Positions 17,100 to 26,635 of a DNA stretch of 64,000 bases are shown one piece after another. The notes below the pieces were generated by a model. That model had not been told where the DNA came from and made no database searches. It saw only the letters and a program-made list of their open reading frames with translations. The position numbers were made by a program, and so were the translations under genes. Within the stretch, counting starts at the first letter, position 1. The number at the start of each line of letters is the position of its first letter. The stretch covers positions 1-64,000 of the forward strand of contig CALQCM020000019.1 in NCBI GenBank assembly GCA_943329075.2, given 5' to 3'. This DNA comes from Chitinophaga pinensis (GTDB taxonomy: Bacteria > Pseudomonadota > Gammaproteobacteria > Burkholderiales > SG8-41).

Positions 17100-18071
17100 T
17101 CAAAGCTGCGGAATACCGGACTCCTTGACGAGCTTGCGGTACTTCTCGACATCGCGCCGCACGATTTCGCGGAATTCTTCGGGCGTGTTGCCGACCGCCA
17201 CGAGGCCCAGTTGCTTGAAGCGTTCTTTCACATCGGGTTCAGCAAGTGCGGCAAGCACCGCGCGATGCAGATCGCGCACGATTTTGTCCGGTGTACCCTT
17301 GGCAACGAACAAACCATTCCAGTACGGAAAGTCGTAGCCGACCACACCCTGCTCGGCGAGGGTCGGCACATCGGGCAATATCGGCGAGCGTTCCCTGCTC
17401 GTCACGCCATAGGCTTTGACCTTGCCCGACTGCAGGTGCGCCTGCACCGCCAGCGGCGTCAGCAGGGCGATGTCGGCCTCGCCCGCCATCACCGCCAGCA
17501 GCGACGGTGCGCTGCCGCGGTACGGCACGTTGGTCATCTTCACCTGCAGCTGCGACCACAGCGCATCGCCGGCCAATTCGCCGGTGGCGCCGGGAATCGC
17601 GATATTGGTTTTGCCCGGCATTTTTTTCGCGTGCGCGATGAGGTCGTTGATCGAGCTGCCGCCGGGCAGGCGCGGATTGCCGGTGACCACCATGCCGGTG
17701 GTCGAGAACTGGCTCACTGCGACGAAATCGCGCAGCGCATCGTAGGAAAGCTGTTTATACAGCGCCGGATTGACCGAATGCGTGCCGCTGTTGCCGACCG
17801 CCCAGGTGTGGCCATCGGGCGCCGAACGCGCGACGAGGTCCATGGCGACGATGCCGTTGTTGCTGGCGCGGTTGTCGATGATGATGATCTGCCCGAGCAC
17901 TTCGGACATCTTCGGTGAGAGCAGACGGATCTGCGTATCGCCGGGGCCGCCGGGCGTGGCCGGTGTGAGCGCGCGCACTGGGCGCTTGGCCGCACCCTGC
18001 GCCAACAGCGCAGGCGACACAGCGAGCATGGCCAGCGTGCTGAAAACGACGAACTGCGGGAAACTTTTCAT
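17100..18071 (-). CDS. Bug/TctC-family periplasmic binding protein (2)
   Basis: The 323-residue product has signal peptide FSTLAMLAVSPALLAQ and a divergent ligand loop (LTPATPGGPGDTQIRLL) that lacks the usual VVPFAPGG wording but keeps GG..D. IIIDNRASNNG and PDGHTWAV follow. GGAGGGAAATACA before the ATG at 18071 decides the start; the frame extends further. It lies between the upstream MFS gene (52 bases away) and the downstream hydrolase, suggesting a role in the same pathway as the CoxMSL-amidase operon. Confidence 0.9.
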   Translation of the reverse strand: MKSFPQFVVFSTLAMLAVSPALLAQGAAKRPVRALTPATPGGPGDTQIRLLSPKMSEVLGQIIIIDNRASNNGIVAMDLVARSAPDGHTWAVGNSGTHSVNPALYKQLSYDALRDFVAVSQFSTTGMVVTGNPRLPGGSSINDLIAHAKKMPGKTNIAIPGATGELAGDALWSQLQVKMTNVPYRGSAPSLLAVMAGEADIALLTPLAVQAHLQSGKVKAYGVTSRERSPILPDVPTLAEQGVVGYDFPYWNGLFVAKGTPDKIVRDLHRAVLAALAEPDVKERFKQLGLVAVGNTPEEFREIVRRDVEKYRKLVKESGIPQL

Positions 18072-18123
18072 TGTATTTCCCTCCATGGATCCGCAGGTCG
18101 GACAATTATAAGCGCGCCTCTCT

Positions 18124-19353
18124 TCAAGTGCGCGTCCGCCGCAGCCACCACGCCAAACCAATCATCAATGCAATAATCGGCAGTAAAAAATACGCGCGCA
18201 GCCCGAATGCCGGACCGATCAACCCAGCGACGAAAGGCGCGATGCCCATGGCGAGAAACTGGAACGAAGTCGCGTAGGAAATCGCGCGCGCGTCCGCGCC
18301 CTTCGGTGCGTGCTGGCGCAGCAGCTGCACCATCGCCGGCTGCATCGCCGCTGCAGTAAAACCGAAGGCGGCGCGCGCGAGCACCAGTTCGAGCGGCGAG
18401 TCGAGCACCAGCAGCGGCAGATGTGTCACCACCGCCGCCCCACCCGCGAACGCCATTACGCGTGCCGGCCCATAACGGTCAATCACACGCCCCCAGAGCG
18501 GCAACACCATCACACTCGACAGGGGCAGCGCCAGCGCCGCAGCGCCGACCCAGACCGCCTGCTGGCCCGCGGTATCGGCCTGCGCGGCGCACAAACGCAT
18601 CATGAGCAGGCTGACGATCGTGATATTGCCGTTCCACATCATCGAGAACAGGAATGTCAGCAATAGCAGCGGCACGAGCAACGGGACTTTCAACAAATCA
18701 CGCAGGCCGCCGATCCAGCGCGGACGCCAGCGCCCCGCCGCCACCTGCTTGACCTCGCGCACGAACAGCAGCACCAGCATGCCACCGCAAAGCATCAGCG
18801 CGCCGCCGATCCAGAACAGCACCTGCTGGCGCGACACCAGCGCAACCAGCACGGTGCCCAATGCCGGCCCCAGCGTCTGGCCGACGAGACCACCGGTCTG
18901 CGCGTAGGAGAGTGCGGTGCCGATCCTGTATGGCGGCGTGTTCGCCGCCAGCAACGCCATGCCGGCCGGAATGAAACCATTGAAGATGCCGACCAGTGAG
19001 AACAGCGCGGCAAACCACAGTGGCGACGACGCCAGCGGCACCAGCACCAGGCAGCCGCCCATGCCGAGCATCGCGCGCAGGATCATCGGCTTGCGGCCGT
19101 AGTGATCAGCGATGCCGCCCCACACCGGATTGCTCAGGCAGCTGACGATATAAAACACCAACATCATGTTGCCGAGCCAGGTTTCGAGCCCGTCGCTGAC
19201 GCCGAGTCCGCTCACCATCAGCGGCAGAAAAGGAAAGCCGAGCGTGAAGCCGGTGCCGCACAATGCATTGGCCACTGGCAATACGCGCAGGTTGCGCCGC
19301 CAGTAGGGAAAACGCCGCGCCTCGTCGGCGTCGCTGTCAGCGGTGGTGGTCAT
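18124..19353 (-). CDS. Major facilitator superfamily transporter
   Basis: The 409-residue product has about twelve membrane helices. The loop motif GIADHYGRKPMILRAMLG follows helix 2 (the A-type signature of MFS), and LPLWGRVIDRYGPARVMA is the equivalent in the second half. GTALSYAQTGGLVGQTLGPA resembles the antiporter motif of multidrug exporters. The ATG at 19353 is chosen because a hydrophilic tail of normal length follows. It lies 78 bases after the amidase and may export a pathway intermediate. Confidence 0.88.
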   Translation of the reverse strand: MTTTADSDADEARRFPYWRRNLRVLPVANALCGTGFTLGFPFLPLMVSGLGVSDGLETWLGNMMLVFYIVSCLSNPVWGGIADHYGRKPMILRAMLGMGGCLVLVPLASSPLWFAALFSLVGIFNGFIPAGMALLAANTPPYRIGTALSYAQTGGLVGQTLGPALGTVLVALVSRQQVLFWIGGALMLCGGMLVLLFVREVKQVAAGRWRPRWIGGLRDLLKVPLLVPLLLLTFLFSMMWNGNITIVSLLMMRLCAAQADTAGQQAVWVGAAALALPLSSVMVLPLWGRVIDRYGPARVMAFAGGAAVVTHLPLLVLDSPLELVLARAAFGFTAAAMQPAMVQLLRQHAPKGADARAISYATSFQFLAMGIAPFVAGLIGPAFGLRAYFLLPIIALMIGLAWWLRRTRT

Positions 19354-19431
19354 CCGCCGATCATAACGAATCTGCGGCACTGCGACGGGACCGGACGCCC
19401 TGCGCACAAATGCCGCAACGCCGCGGCATGC

Positions 19432-20850
19432 TCACGCCGGCTTGACAGGTGCGTCCGTCGGCAATGCGGGATGGCGCTGAGGCCACTGCGTTGCGCGCTC
19501 GTAGGCAGCGCCGACGCGCAACAGCGTCGTCTCGTCATGCGCGCGCGCCGCCAGTTGCACCGACAGCGGCAGACCCTGCGACGACAGGCCGCACATCAGC
19601 GCCAGCGCCGGCTGGCCGGTGAGACTGAACACATTGCGCGCCTGCCGCGAATAAGTGCGTGCAATCGTGTCGGGGTCGTCGATGCGGCAGGGCGTGTCCA
19701 TTGCGTTGGCGACGAGCAGGACATCGACCTCGCGCGAAGCCTGCGCCACCGCGGCGATCAATTCGTGGCGGCGCTGCTGCGCCTCGATATAGTCGCCCGC
19801 CGACAGGAAAGCGCCGGCCATCAGGCGGCGGCGCGATGAAGCACCGTAATCGCCGGGCCGTGCGCGCAGCCAGCGCGCATGCACTGCCCACGATTCGGAC
19901 GCCATGATGACGCGCTGGGCGCCGAAAAAATCCTGCAATGGCGGCAGCGCGACCTCGCGCAGCTCCGCACCTTCACACGTCAGCACGCGCGCCACTTCGT
20001 CGAGTGCGCGGATAACTTCGGGATCGGCCTCAATGTCGCGCTCGTGAAAGCCGCGCACGAAGCCGATGCGCAGACCGCGCAAACCGCGCGCAAGATCGGC
20101 GCTGTATTGGCGCGCGCCGCCGTCAACGCTGCCCGGATCCAGCGGGTCGTAGCCGGCGATCACGTCGAGCAGCACGGCGGCATCGCCGGTGCTGCGCGCC
20201 ATCGGGCCGACGTGATCGAGTGTGAATGCCAGCGGAAACACGCCGTGCCGCGAGACCGTGCCGTAGGTCGGCTTGAGACCGACAACGCCGCAGGCGCCGG
20301 CCGGATTGCGCACCGAGCCGCCGGTGTCGGTGCCAAGCGCCAGCGGCACCAGACCGGCGGCGAGTGCTGCACCCGCACCCGACGACGAACCGCCCGGATG
20401 ATGCAGCGGATTCCACGGATTACGCGCGGGCGGAAACGGCAGATCGAAACTGGGGCCGCCGATCGCGAATTCATGCAACGCGAGTTTGCCGATGATGATG
20501 GCGCCAGCCGCGCGCAGGCGCGCGATCACCGTCGCATCGCGGGCAGCGACGTGATCGAGCATGATCCTGGAGTGGCAGGTGGTGGCCTGACCGGCAACGT
20601 CGATGATGTCCTTCACCGCCACCGGCACGCCGTGCAGCGGGCCGCGGCTGCGGCCGGCGGCGATTTCAGCTTCGGACACACGCGCCGCATCGAGTGCGGC
20701 CTCGGCGTCGACGCGGATGAATGCACCCAGCAGCGGATTAAGCTTGTCGATGCGCGCGAGCAGTGCGCGGACCAGTTCAACCGGCGACAGACGCCGCGCC
20801 GCATAGGCCGCGGCAATTTCCTGCGCGGTGAGCCAGTGCAGATCGTTCAC
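19432..20850 (-). CDS. Amidase-signature enzyme, AtzE-like
   Basis: From the GTG at 20850 the product has 472 residues. The Ser-cisSer-Lys triad is present at Lys80 (PVAVKDIID), Ser155 (HPGGSSSG) and Ser179 (GTDTGGSVRNPAG), each one residue from the GatA numbering. The start overlaps the stop of the small AtzG-like gene (GTGA). In cyanurate degradation AtzE works with AtzG on 1-carboxybiuret. Here the pairing with a CoxMSL enzyme implies another amide or ureide substrate, possibly N-heterocyclic. Confidence 0.88.
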   Translation of the reverse strand: MNDLHWLTAQEIAAAYAARRLSPVELVRALLARIDKLNPLLGAFIRVDAEAALDAARVSEAEIAAGRSRGPLHGVPVAVKDIIDVAGQATTCHSRIMLDHVAARDATVIARLRAAGAIIIGKLALHEFAIGGPSFDLPFPPARNPWNPLHHPGGSSSGAGAALAAGLVPLALGTDTGGSVRNPAGACGVVGLKPTYGTVSRHGVFPLAFTLDHVGPMARSTGDAAVLLDVIAGYDPLDPGSVDGGARQYSADLARGLRGLRIGFVRGFHERDIEADPEVIRALDEVARVLTCEGAELREVALPPLQDFFGAQRVIMASESWAVHARWLRARPGDYGASSRRRLMAGAFLSAGDYIEAQQRRHELIAAVAQASREVDVLLVANAMDTPCRIDDPDTIARTYSRQARNVFSLTGQPALALMCGLSSQGLPLSVQLAARAHDETTLLRVGAAYERATQWPQRHPALPTDAPVKPA

Positions 20851-21050
20851 GGCGGAGTCGACGCGCGCATCGGCGGCCACGGCTCGGCGGTGGAATCGTC
20901 GGGCGCACACAAACTCTGGCGCGCCTGCCGCGCCGCCTGTGCGGCCGCCAGCACGTCCTGCGGAAATTCGTCGACCGCCTTGCCGAGACCGGCCGCGGTC
21001 GCCTGCGCCAGTATGTCGCGTTCTGCCACGGGCTCGTCCTGCTCCGTCAC
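20847..21050 (-). CDS. AtzG-like small subunit (DUF4089 type)
   Basis: The 67-residue product is mostly helical and ends in a Glu/Pro-rich tail (DDSTAEPWPPM), the pattern of DUF4089/AtzG proteins found with AtzE amidases. The GTG start overlaps the CoxL stop and its stop overlaps the amidase start, so three genes are linked by GTGA junctions. AtzG stabilises and completes AtzE; the same structural role is inferred here. Confidence 0.7.
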   Translation of the reverse strand: MTEQDEPVAERDILAQATAAGLGKAVDEFPQDVLAAAQAARQARQSLCAPDDSTAEPWPPMRASTPP

Positions 21051-23377
21051 CGGGCGCGATTGAGAATGGCCTTCAGCCGCTGCGGCGTCACCGGCAGCTG
21101 CGTCACCACACCCGGCAGGCCAAGCGCATCCTCGATCGCCGAGGCGATCACCGCGCCGACCGCGGTGATGCCGCTTTCGCCGCCGCCCTTGAGGCCAAGC
21201 GGGTTAAGCGGACTCGGCGCATCCTCGGTCAGCAGTATTTCGAGATCGGGCACCACGCTCAGGTTCGGCAGCATGTAATCGGCGAAGGTCACCGCCAGCG
21301 GCGTGCCGCTGGCGTCGTAGACGAACTCTTCGAACAGGGCGCCGCCCAGCCCCTGCACCATGCTACCGGCGATCTGGCCTTTAACCAGCATGGGGTTGAC
21401 CGCCACACCGATGTCGAACGACGCCAGGTAACGCTCGACCTTGACGCCGCCGGTTGCGCGATCGACTTTGACCACCGCGACGTGCGCGCCGAACGGAAAC
21501 GATTCGTGCTTGCACTCGAACACGCCGTCGGTGGTAAGTCCCGGTGTGCGGCCCTTGGCGACTGCCGAGGCCGGCGTCAGTTCTTTCGCGATCTGCGCCA
21601 GCGTCACCGACGGCGCATCGGGCCGGTCCTTGCGCACGATGCGGCCGTCGATGATATCGAGCATCTCCGGTGTCGCCTCGAGAAAATCCGCGGCAGCCAC
21701 CTCGAGCGCTTTTTCGCGCAGCTTGAGCGCGGCGATATGCGTCGCCGAGCCGGTCATGATGGTCACGCGCGCGGCGTTGGCGCCGAAACCATAATCGATC
21801 AGATCGGTGCGGCCGTGCACGACGCGCACCTGGCGGTAATCTACACCCAGCCCGTCGGCGCAGATCTGCGCAAGCACGGTCTCCATGCCCTGCCCCAGCG
21901 AAGCGGCGCCGGTGACCAGTTCGACGGCGCCGGTCACGTCGACCGTCAGCCGCACGCCCTCGACCGGGCCCTGCCCGCTTTTTTCGAGAAAATACGCCAG
22001 CCCTAGGCCAACCGTTTCGCCGGCAACGCGCCGCCGCGTCACGTCGGCGCGCAACGCGTCCCAGCCAACCCGCGCCAGCACCTTGTCGAGGTGCGCGGCG
22101 TAATCGCCCGAATCGAGCACCACCGGCGTGCCCGAGACGGTCATCGGTCTTTCATAGGGCATCTGCGCATGCGGGATCAGGTTACGGCGCCGCACTTCAA
22201 GCGGATCGAGGCCGAGCTTCGCCGCGATGGCATCCATCACGCGCTCGTGCACGAAGGTCGATTCGAAACGACCCGGTGAGCGGTAGGTTGCCGCCGGCGT
22301 CTTGTTGGTCAGCCGAAAATGGCCGGTGGCGCGAAACGCGGGCACCAGATACGGCCCCAGCAGCGTGCTTGCCGTGCCATCGGCGACGCGCGCGCCATGC
22401 GTACGAACATAGGCGCCCTGGTCATGAAAGAACTCGTCGTCGAGCGCCAGCACGCGACCGTCGGCGTCGATCGCAACGCGCACATGGTGAATCTGCTCGC
22501 GCGAATGATTGCAGGCCATCAGGTTCTCGCGGCGGTCTTCGATCCACTTGACCGGACGGCCCAGTTTCAGCGCGGCGGCACAGACCAGTACGTCTTCCGG
22601 ATAGATTTCGCCACGCACACCGAAGCCGCCGCCGATATGGCATTCATACAGATGCACCGACGACGGGCTGCGGCCAAGCAGGCGCGCCAGCATGTCGCGG
22701 TTCGGGTGCGGACGTTTGGTCGCACCGTGCAATTCGAGCACGTCGCGCGTGGCGTCGTAACGCCCGATCGCGCCGCGCGTCTCCATCGGCACGCCGGAAT
22801 GGCGGCCGATTCTAAGATCGAGTTCGATCACCGCATGCGCCGACTGGAAGGCCGCACGCAGGTCGCCGAATTCCTTGCGCACAATCACCGGCTCGGTGTT
22901 GCGTCCCGGCGTGAATTCGCCCGGCGCGTCGAGCGCCGAAGTGATGACGGGCAGAGGCTCGATCTCGACTTCGACCAGATCGGCCGCGTCCTCGGCCTGG
23001 TACGGATCGCGCGCGAACACCACGGCCACCGGCTCGCCGACATAGCGCACGGTTTCCTGCGCGAGCACGGTCTGCCGATAGTGTTCGAGCCCCTGGATCT
23101 TGGTCGGGCGGAATTCGATCGGCGGAATATGCGCGACATCGGCGCCGGTCCAGACGGCAACGAAGCCGGGCACCGCGCGTGCCGCGCTGGTGTCGATCGA
23201 GACGATGCGGCCGTGTGCATGGTTCGAACGCACCACGCGCATATGCAACTGGTGCGGAAAGGACACGGCCGCCGCGTAACGCCCGCGGCCGGTAACCAGC
23301 GGCAGGTCTTCGAGCCGCGTGACCGACTGGCCGATCCAGCGTTTTTTCGGCGGCGTAGGCGAATCCGGCGTATCCAT
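21047..23377 (-). CDS. Xanthine dehydrogenase/CoxL-family molybdopterin subunit (1)
   Basis: The 776-residue product starts with a short leader then SVTRLEDLPLVTGRGRYAAA. It carries the family landmarks CHIGGGFGVRGEIYPED, PAATYRSPGRFE and the terminal GLKGGGESGITAVG with the active-site Glu. It lacks the CO-dehydrogenase AYRCSFR loop, so it is an aromatic or heterocycle hydroxylase type. The frame is open further upstream, but those residues overlap CoxS in another frame; the ATG at 23377 is two bases past the CoxS stop. It is very similar to CoxL (2) at 29849-32173. Confidence 0.92.
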   Translation of the reverse strand: MDTPDSPTPPKKRWIGQSVTRLEDLPLVTGRGRYAAAVSFPHQLHMRVVRSNHAHGRIVSIDTSAARAVPGFVAVWTGADVAHIPPIEFRPTKIQGLEHYRQTVLAQETVRYVGEPVAVVFARDPYQAEDAADLVEVEIEPLPVITSALDAPGEFTPGRNTEPVIVRKEFGDLRAAFQSAHAVIELDLRIGRHSGVPMETRGAIGRYDATRDVLELHGATKRPHPNRDMLARLLGRSPSSVHLYECHIGGGFGVRGEIYPEDVLVCAAALKLGRPVKWIEDRRENLMACNHSREQIHHVRVAIDADGRVLALDDEFFHDQGAYVRTHGARVADGTASTLLGPYLVPAFRATGHFRLTNKTPAATYRSPGRFESTFVHERVMDAIAAKLGLDPLEVRRRNLIPHAQMPYERPMTVSGTPVVLDSGDYAAHLDKVLARVGWDALRADVTRRRVAGETVGLGLAYFLEKSGQGPVEGVRLTVDVTGAVELVTGAASLGQGMETVLAQICADGLGVDYRQVRVVHGRTDLIDYGFGANAARVTIMTGSATHIAALKLREKALEVAAADFLEATPEMLDIIDGRIVRKDRPDAPSVTLAQIAKELTPASAVAKGRTPGLTTDGVFECKHESFPFGAHVAVVKVDRATGGVKVERYLASFDIGVAVNPMLVKGQIAGSMVQGLGGALFEEFVYDASGTPLAVTFADYMLPNLSVVPDLEILLTEDAPSPLNPLGLKGGGESGITAVGAVIASAIEDALGLPGVVTQLPVTPQRLKAILNRAR

Positions 23378-23379
23378 GC

Positions 23380-23871
23380 TCAGCGCCCCGCCGTCTGCGC
23401 GCGCATCTGCAGCGCGGCGGCGCGCACCGCTTTGACGATGTTCTGGTAGCCGGTGCAGCGGCACAGGTTGGACGACAGCACGTCGCGCAGTTCGTCGTCG
23501 CCGATGTCGGGATTTTTCTCCAGCGCGCCCACCGCCAGCATCAGGAAACCCGGCGTGCAGAAACCGCACTGCAGAGCGTGGTTGTCGATGAAGGCCTGTT
23601 GCAGCGGGTGCAGGCGCTCGCCGTCGGCCAGTCCTTCGACGGTGCGGATCTTGTGGCCGGCCGCCTGCACCGCAAACATCAGGCAGGAGCGCACCGGCTC
23701 GTCGTCGACCAGCACCGTGCAGGAGCCGCAAACGCCGTGTTCACAGCCCGAATTAGTGCCGGTCAGCCCGCACTGGTCGCGCAGCGTGTCGGCCAGCGTG
23801 CGCCGCGGCTCGACGCGCAGCGGGTATTGCGTGCCGTTGACTTCGAGGACGATATCCATTTCGTTGCTCAT
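23380..23871 (-). CDS. CoxS-type [2Fe-2S] subunit (1)
   Basis: The 163-residue product has the plant-type cluster motif NSGCEHGVCGSCTVL and the all-helical second cluster motif QCGFCTPGFLML...LCRCTGYQNI. It carries electrons from the molybdenum site to the FAD subunit. Its ATG overlaps the CoxM stop (ATGA). Standard length for the family. Confidence 0.95.
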   Translation of the reverse strand: MSNEMDIVLEVNGTQYPLRVEPRRTLADTLRDQCGLTGTNSGCEHGVCGSCTVLVDDEPVRSCLMFAVQAAGHKIRTVEGLADGERLHPLQQAFIDNHALQCGFCTPGFLMLAVGALEKNPDIGDDELRDVLSSNLCRCTGYQNIVKAVRAAALQMRAQTAGR

Positions 23872-24734
23872 TGTGATTTCTCCGCCATTTCAAGCGCGCG
23901 CCCGACCACGGCACGCACGACGTCGCGTTTGTAACCGGCGAGTTCGGCGTTCTCTTCGATCGGCTCGACCGCCAGTGCGGCCGCCTCGGCCGCCGCTGCG
24001 AATGCCGCGGTGCCGGGTTGCTGCCCGGCCAGTGCGGCTTCCGCCTCCGCGATGCGCCGCGGCGAGCCCTCGACCGCACCGACGCCGACGTGCGGCTCGA
24101 TGATTCTGCCGTTATTGTCGAGGCGGTAAGTCGCGAGCGCCATGGCGATCGCAAAATCGCCGGCGCGACGGTTAAATTCGTTGAAGCCGCAACGCGCATC
24201 GGCCGCCAGCAGCGGCAAGCGCGTTTCGACCAGCATTTCGTCGGGCTCCAGCGCGGTCGCCATCATGCCCTGAAAAAACCCCGGTTCGACGATGCTGCGG
24301 CTGCCGCGCGTGCTGCGCGCGACCATGCGCGCGCCGAGGGTCGCCGCGACCAGACACCACTCCGAGGCCGGATCGGCGTGCGCGATGCTGCCGCAGAAGG
24401 TGCCGCGCGTGCGGATCGGATAGTGCGCGATGTGCTGCACCACCGCCGCCAGCAATATGCCGAGCGGCCCGGCGATCACCGGCCGTTCGAACGCCGCATG
24501 CCGCGCACAGGCGCCGATGACGAGTTCGCCGCCGTCGGTGAAAACGCGATCAAGACCGGCGATGCCGTTGATATCGACAAGATGCGCCGGCTGTGCGAGG
24601 CGCAGGGCCATCGCCGGCACCAGGCTTTGTCCGCCCGCAATGACGCGTCCGTCGGCACCGGCAACCGTGCCGAGTATCGTCACCGCCTCGTCGAGCGTTT
24701 TTGGTGCATGGTAGGAAAATTGGCCTGGTTTCAT
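23868..24734 (-). CDS. CoxM-type FAD subunit (1)
   Basis: The 288-residue product has the FAD-binding motifs VIAGGQSLVPAMALRLAQP and TRGTFCGSIAHADPASEW. It is the first gene of the M-S-L-AtzG-AtzE series, in which every junction overlaps or is separated by two bases, so the five proteins are made together. The ATG at 24734 faces the divergent ABC permease. Confidence 0.93.
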   Translation of the reverse strand: MKPGQFSYHAPKTLDEAVTILGTVAGADGRVIAGGQSLVPAMALRLAQPAHLVDINGIAGLDRVFTDGGELVIGACARHAAFERPVIAGPLGILLAAVVQHIAHYPIRTRGTFCGSIAHADPASEWCLVAATLGARMVARSTRGSRSIVEPGFFQGMMATALEPDEMLVETRLPLLAADARCGFNEFNRRAGDFAIAMALATYRLDNNGRIIEPHVGVGAVEGSPRRIAEAEAALAGQQPGTAAFAAAAEAAALAVEPIEENAELAGYKRDVVRAVVGRALEMAEKSQ

Positions 24735-24737
24735 CGC

Positions 24738-24773
24738 TTGTTTAAAAATTTGGAAAAACGTAGTATTTTAGAC
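24738..24773 (+). promoter_or_regulatory. Promoter-like sequence of the ABC importer
   Basis: TTGTTT (24738-24743) and TAGTAT (24761-24766) are 17 bases apart, about 80 bases before the permease ATG. The AT-rich segment 24742-24773 resembles 36744-36775 upstream of another gene (see findings). Confidence 0.35.
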
Positions 24774-24848
24774 ACAGCTCATCCAGAATTGGAACCGTCG
24801 GTGCCCGCCGGCAAAAAATTGTGAAATGCAAGCGGGCCGGCAACGCCT

Positions 24849-26561
24849 ATGACGACGACGGACACACAGCGCCGGATTGAATTGAAGTGGGTGATAGTTG
24901 CGGTCGCCATCGCGGCCGTCGCCTATTTGGCGCTGGTGCCGCTGGCATTCCTGCTGTGGGAGAGTTTCTTCACACCGCGCAGCGTCACCAGAGCGGCCGA
25001 GTTCACGCTGGAGAATTACCGCACCGCGTACGGCAGCCTCGAGACCGTGCGCCTGTTCGTGAATTCGCTTCAATACGCGACCGGCTCGGCGCTGTTCGCA
25101 TTTGTCGTCGGCACACTGCTGGCGTGGATGAACGAGCGCACCAACACGCCGCTCAAGACCCTGTTCTTCGCGCTCTCGCTCATCCCGCTGATCATACCCG
25201 GGGTGCTCTTCACGGTGGCATGGATTTTTCTCGGCAGCCCGAAGATCGGCATCCTCAACATGCTGCTGCAGCGCCTGTTCGAAACGGACTACGTGTTCTT
25301 CAACGTGTATTCGATGTGGGGCATGGTCTGGGTTGACGGTCTGCATTATTCGCCAATGGCCTTTCTGCTGATGACGGCGGCCTTCCGTTCGATGGAGCCG
25401 GCGCTCGAGGAATCGGCGATGATGTGCGGCGCCGGCGTGCTGCAGACGCTGTGGCGGATCACGCTCAAGCTGGCGTGGCCGGCGGTGTTCGCGACCCTGC
25501 TGATATTGTTTGTGCGCGCGCTCGAATCGTTCGAGGTGCCCGCCCTGCTCGGCCTGCCGGTAGGCATCCATGTATTTACCTCTTCGATTTACCAGGCGAT
25601 CCACGAATACCCGAGTCAAGTCGGCCTCGCCTGCGCCTACGGCGTAACCCTGCTCGTCATCACCACCGCCGGCATCTATCTGCAATCGCGGCTGACCGGG
25701 CGTGGCGGGCGCTATTCGACGATCACCGGCAAGGGTTTTCGCCCGCGCGTGATCGACCTCGGCCGCTGGCGTTATCTGACGGCGGCGATCTTCGTCGTTT
25801 ATTTCCTGCTGATCGTGGCACTGCCCTTTCTGGTGCTGGTGTGGTCGTCGCTGCAGAAGTTTTACGCACCGCCGTCGCTGGCGGCGCTGCAGCAGCTCAC
25901 GCTGGACCCCTACCGCTTCATCATAGCTTATCCGCCGCTGCTGCCGGCGGTGATGAACACGCTGTTGGTGGCGGTCGGCAGCGCGACGGTCATCATGCTG
26001 ATTACCTCCGTGATCTGCTGGATCACCGTGCGCACGAAGCTGCCGGGACGCTGGCTGCTCGACATGCTGGCCTCGGTGCCACTGGTGTTCCCCGGCATCG
26101 TGCTCGGCCTCGCCCTGCTGATTTTTTATCTCAACTTCAAGGTCGGCGTCTACGGCACGCTGACGATCCTGTTTCTCGCCTACCTGACGCGTTTTCTGCC
26201 CTACGGCATGCGCTACAACACGACGTCGATGCTGCAGATCCACAGGGAACTCGAGGAGTCGGCGATGATGAGCGGCTCGACCTGGAGCACCACCTTCGTG
26301 CGCATCCTGCTGCCGCTGCTCAAGCCCGGCCTGATCGCCGGCTGGATCTACATCGTGATCGTGTCGACGCGCGAGCTGTCGACTTCCATCCTGCTCTATA
26401 GCCCCGGAACCGAGGTGGTCTCGGTGGTAATCTGGGAATTGTGGGAGAACGGCCAGTACGTCGAGCTGTCGGCGCTGGGCGTGATGTTCATCATCGGCCT
26501 GCTGACGCTGGTGCTGACGGCCCAGTTGCTGGGCCGTCGTTTCGGATTGAGAGAGGTGTAG
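24849..26561 (+). CDS. ABC importer permease, Fe3+ (FbpB/AfuB) type, fused two-half
   Basis: The 570-residue product has about twelve membrane helices in two homologous halves. Each has an EAA loop (ALEESAMMCGAGVLQTLWRI and ELEESAMMSGSTWSTTF). The duplicated layout is typical of FbpB-type permeases. It is first of three genes (permease, ATPase, binding protein) for a complete importer. The substrate could be Fe3+ or another small anion; the organic-acid surroundings leave this open. Confidence 0.9.
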   Translation: MTTTDTQRRIELKWVIVAVAIAAVAYLALVPLAFLLWESFFTPRSVTRAAEFTLENYRTAYGSLETVRLFVNSLQYATGSALFAFVVGTLLAWMNERTNTPLKTLFFALSLIPLIIPGVLFTVAWIFLGSPKIGILNMLLQRLFETDYVFFNVYSMWGMVWVDGLHYSPMAFLLMTAAFRSMEPALEESAMMCGAGVLQTLWRITLKLAWPAVFATLLILFVRALESFEVPALLGLPVGIHVFTSSIYQAIHEYPSQVGLACAYGVTLLVITTAGIYLQSRLTGRGGRYSTITGKGFRPRVIDLGRWRYLTAAIFVVYFLLIVALPFLVLVWSSLQKFYAPPSLAALQQLTLDPYRFIIAYPPLLPAVMNTLLVAVGSATVIMLITSVICWITVRTKLPGRWLLDMLASVPLVFPGIVLGLALLIFYLNFKVGVYGTLTILFLAYLTRFLPYGMRYNTTSMLQIHRELEESAMMSGSTWSTTFVRILLPLLKPGLIAGWIYIVIVSTRELSTSILLYSPGTEVVSVVIWELWENGQYVELSALGVMFIIGLLTLVLTAQLLGRRFGLREV

Positions 26562-26635
26562 CCGGTGACCAGTGCCAATTTTTTCTTCCTGATTGTTTTG
26601 CGCGCCGGCGCGGCGGCGGGTCAGAGACTGCTCAT

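Noticed and set aside
23378..23731. N-terminal extension of CoxL (1)
   Set aside because: The extra residues are Arg/Ala-rich and overlap CoxS in another frame; the family start is at 23377.
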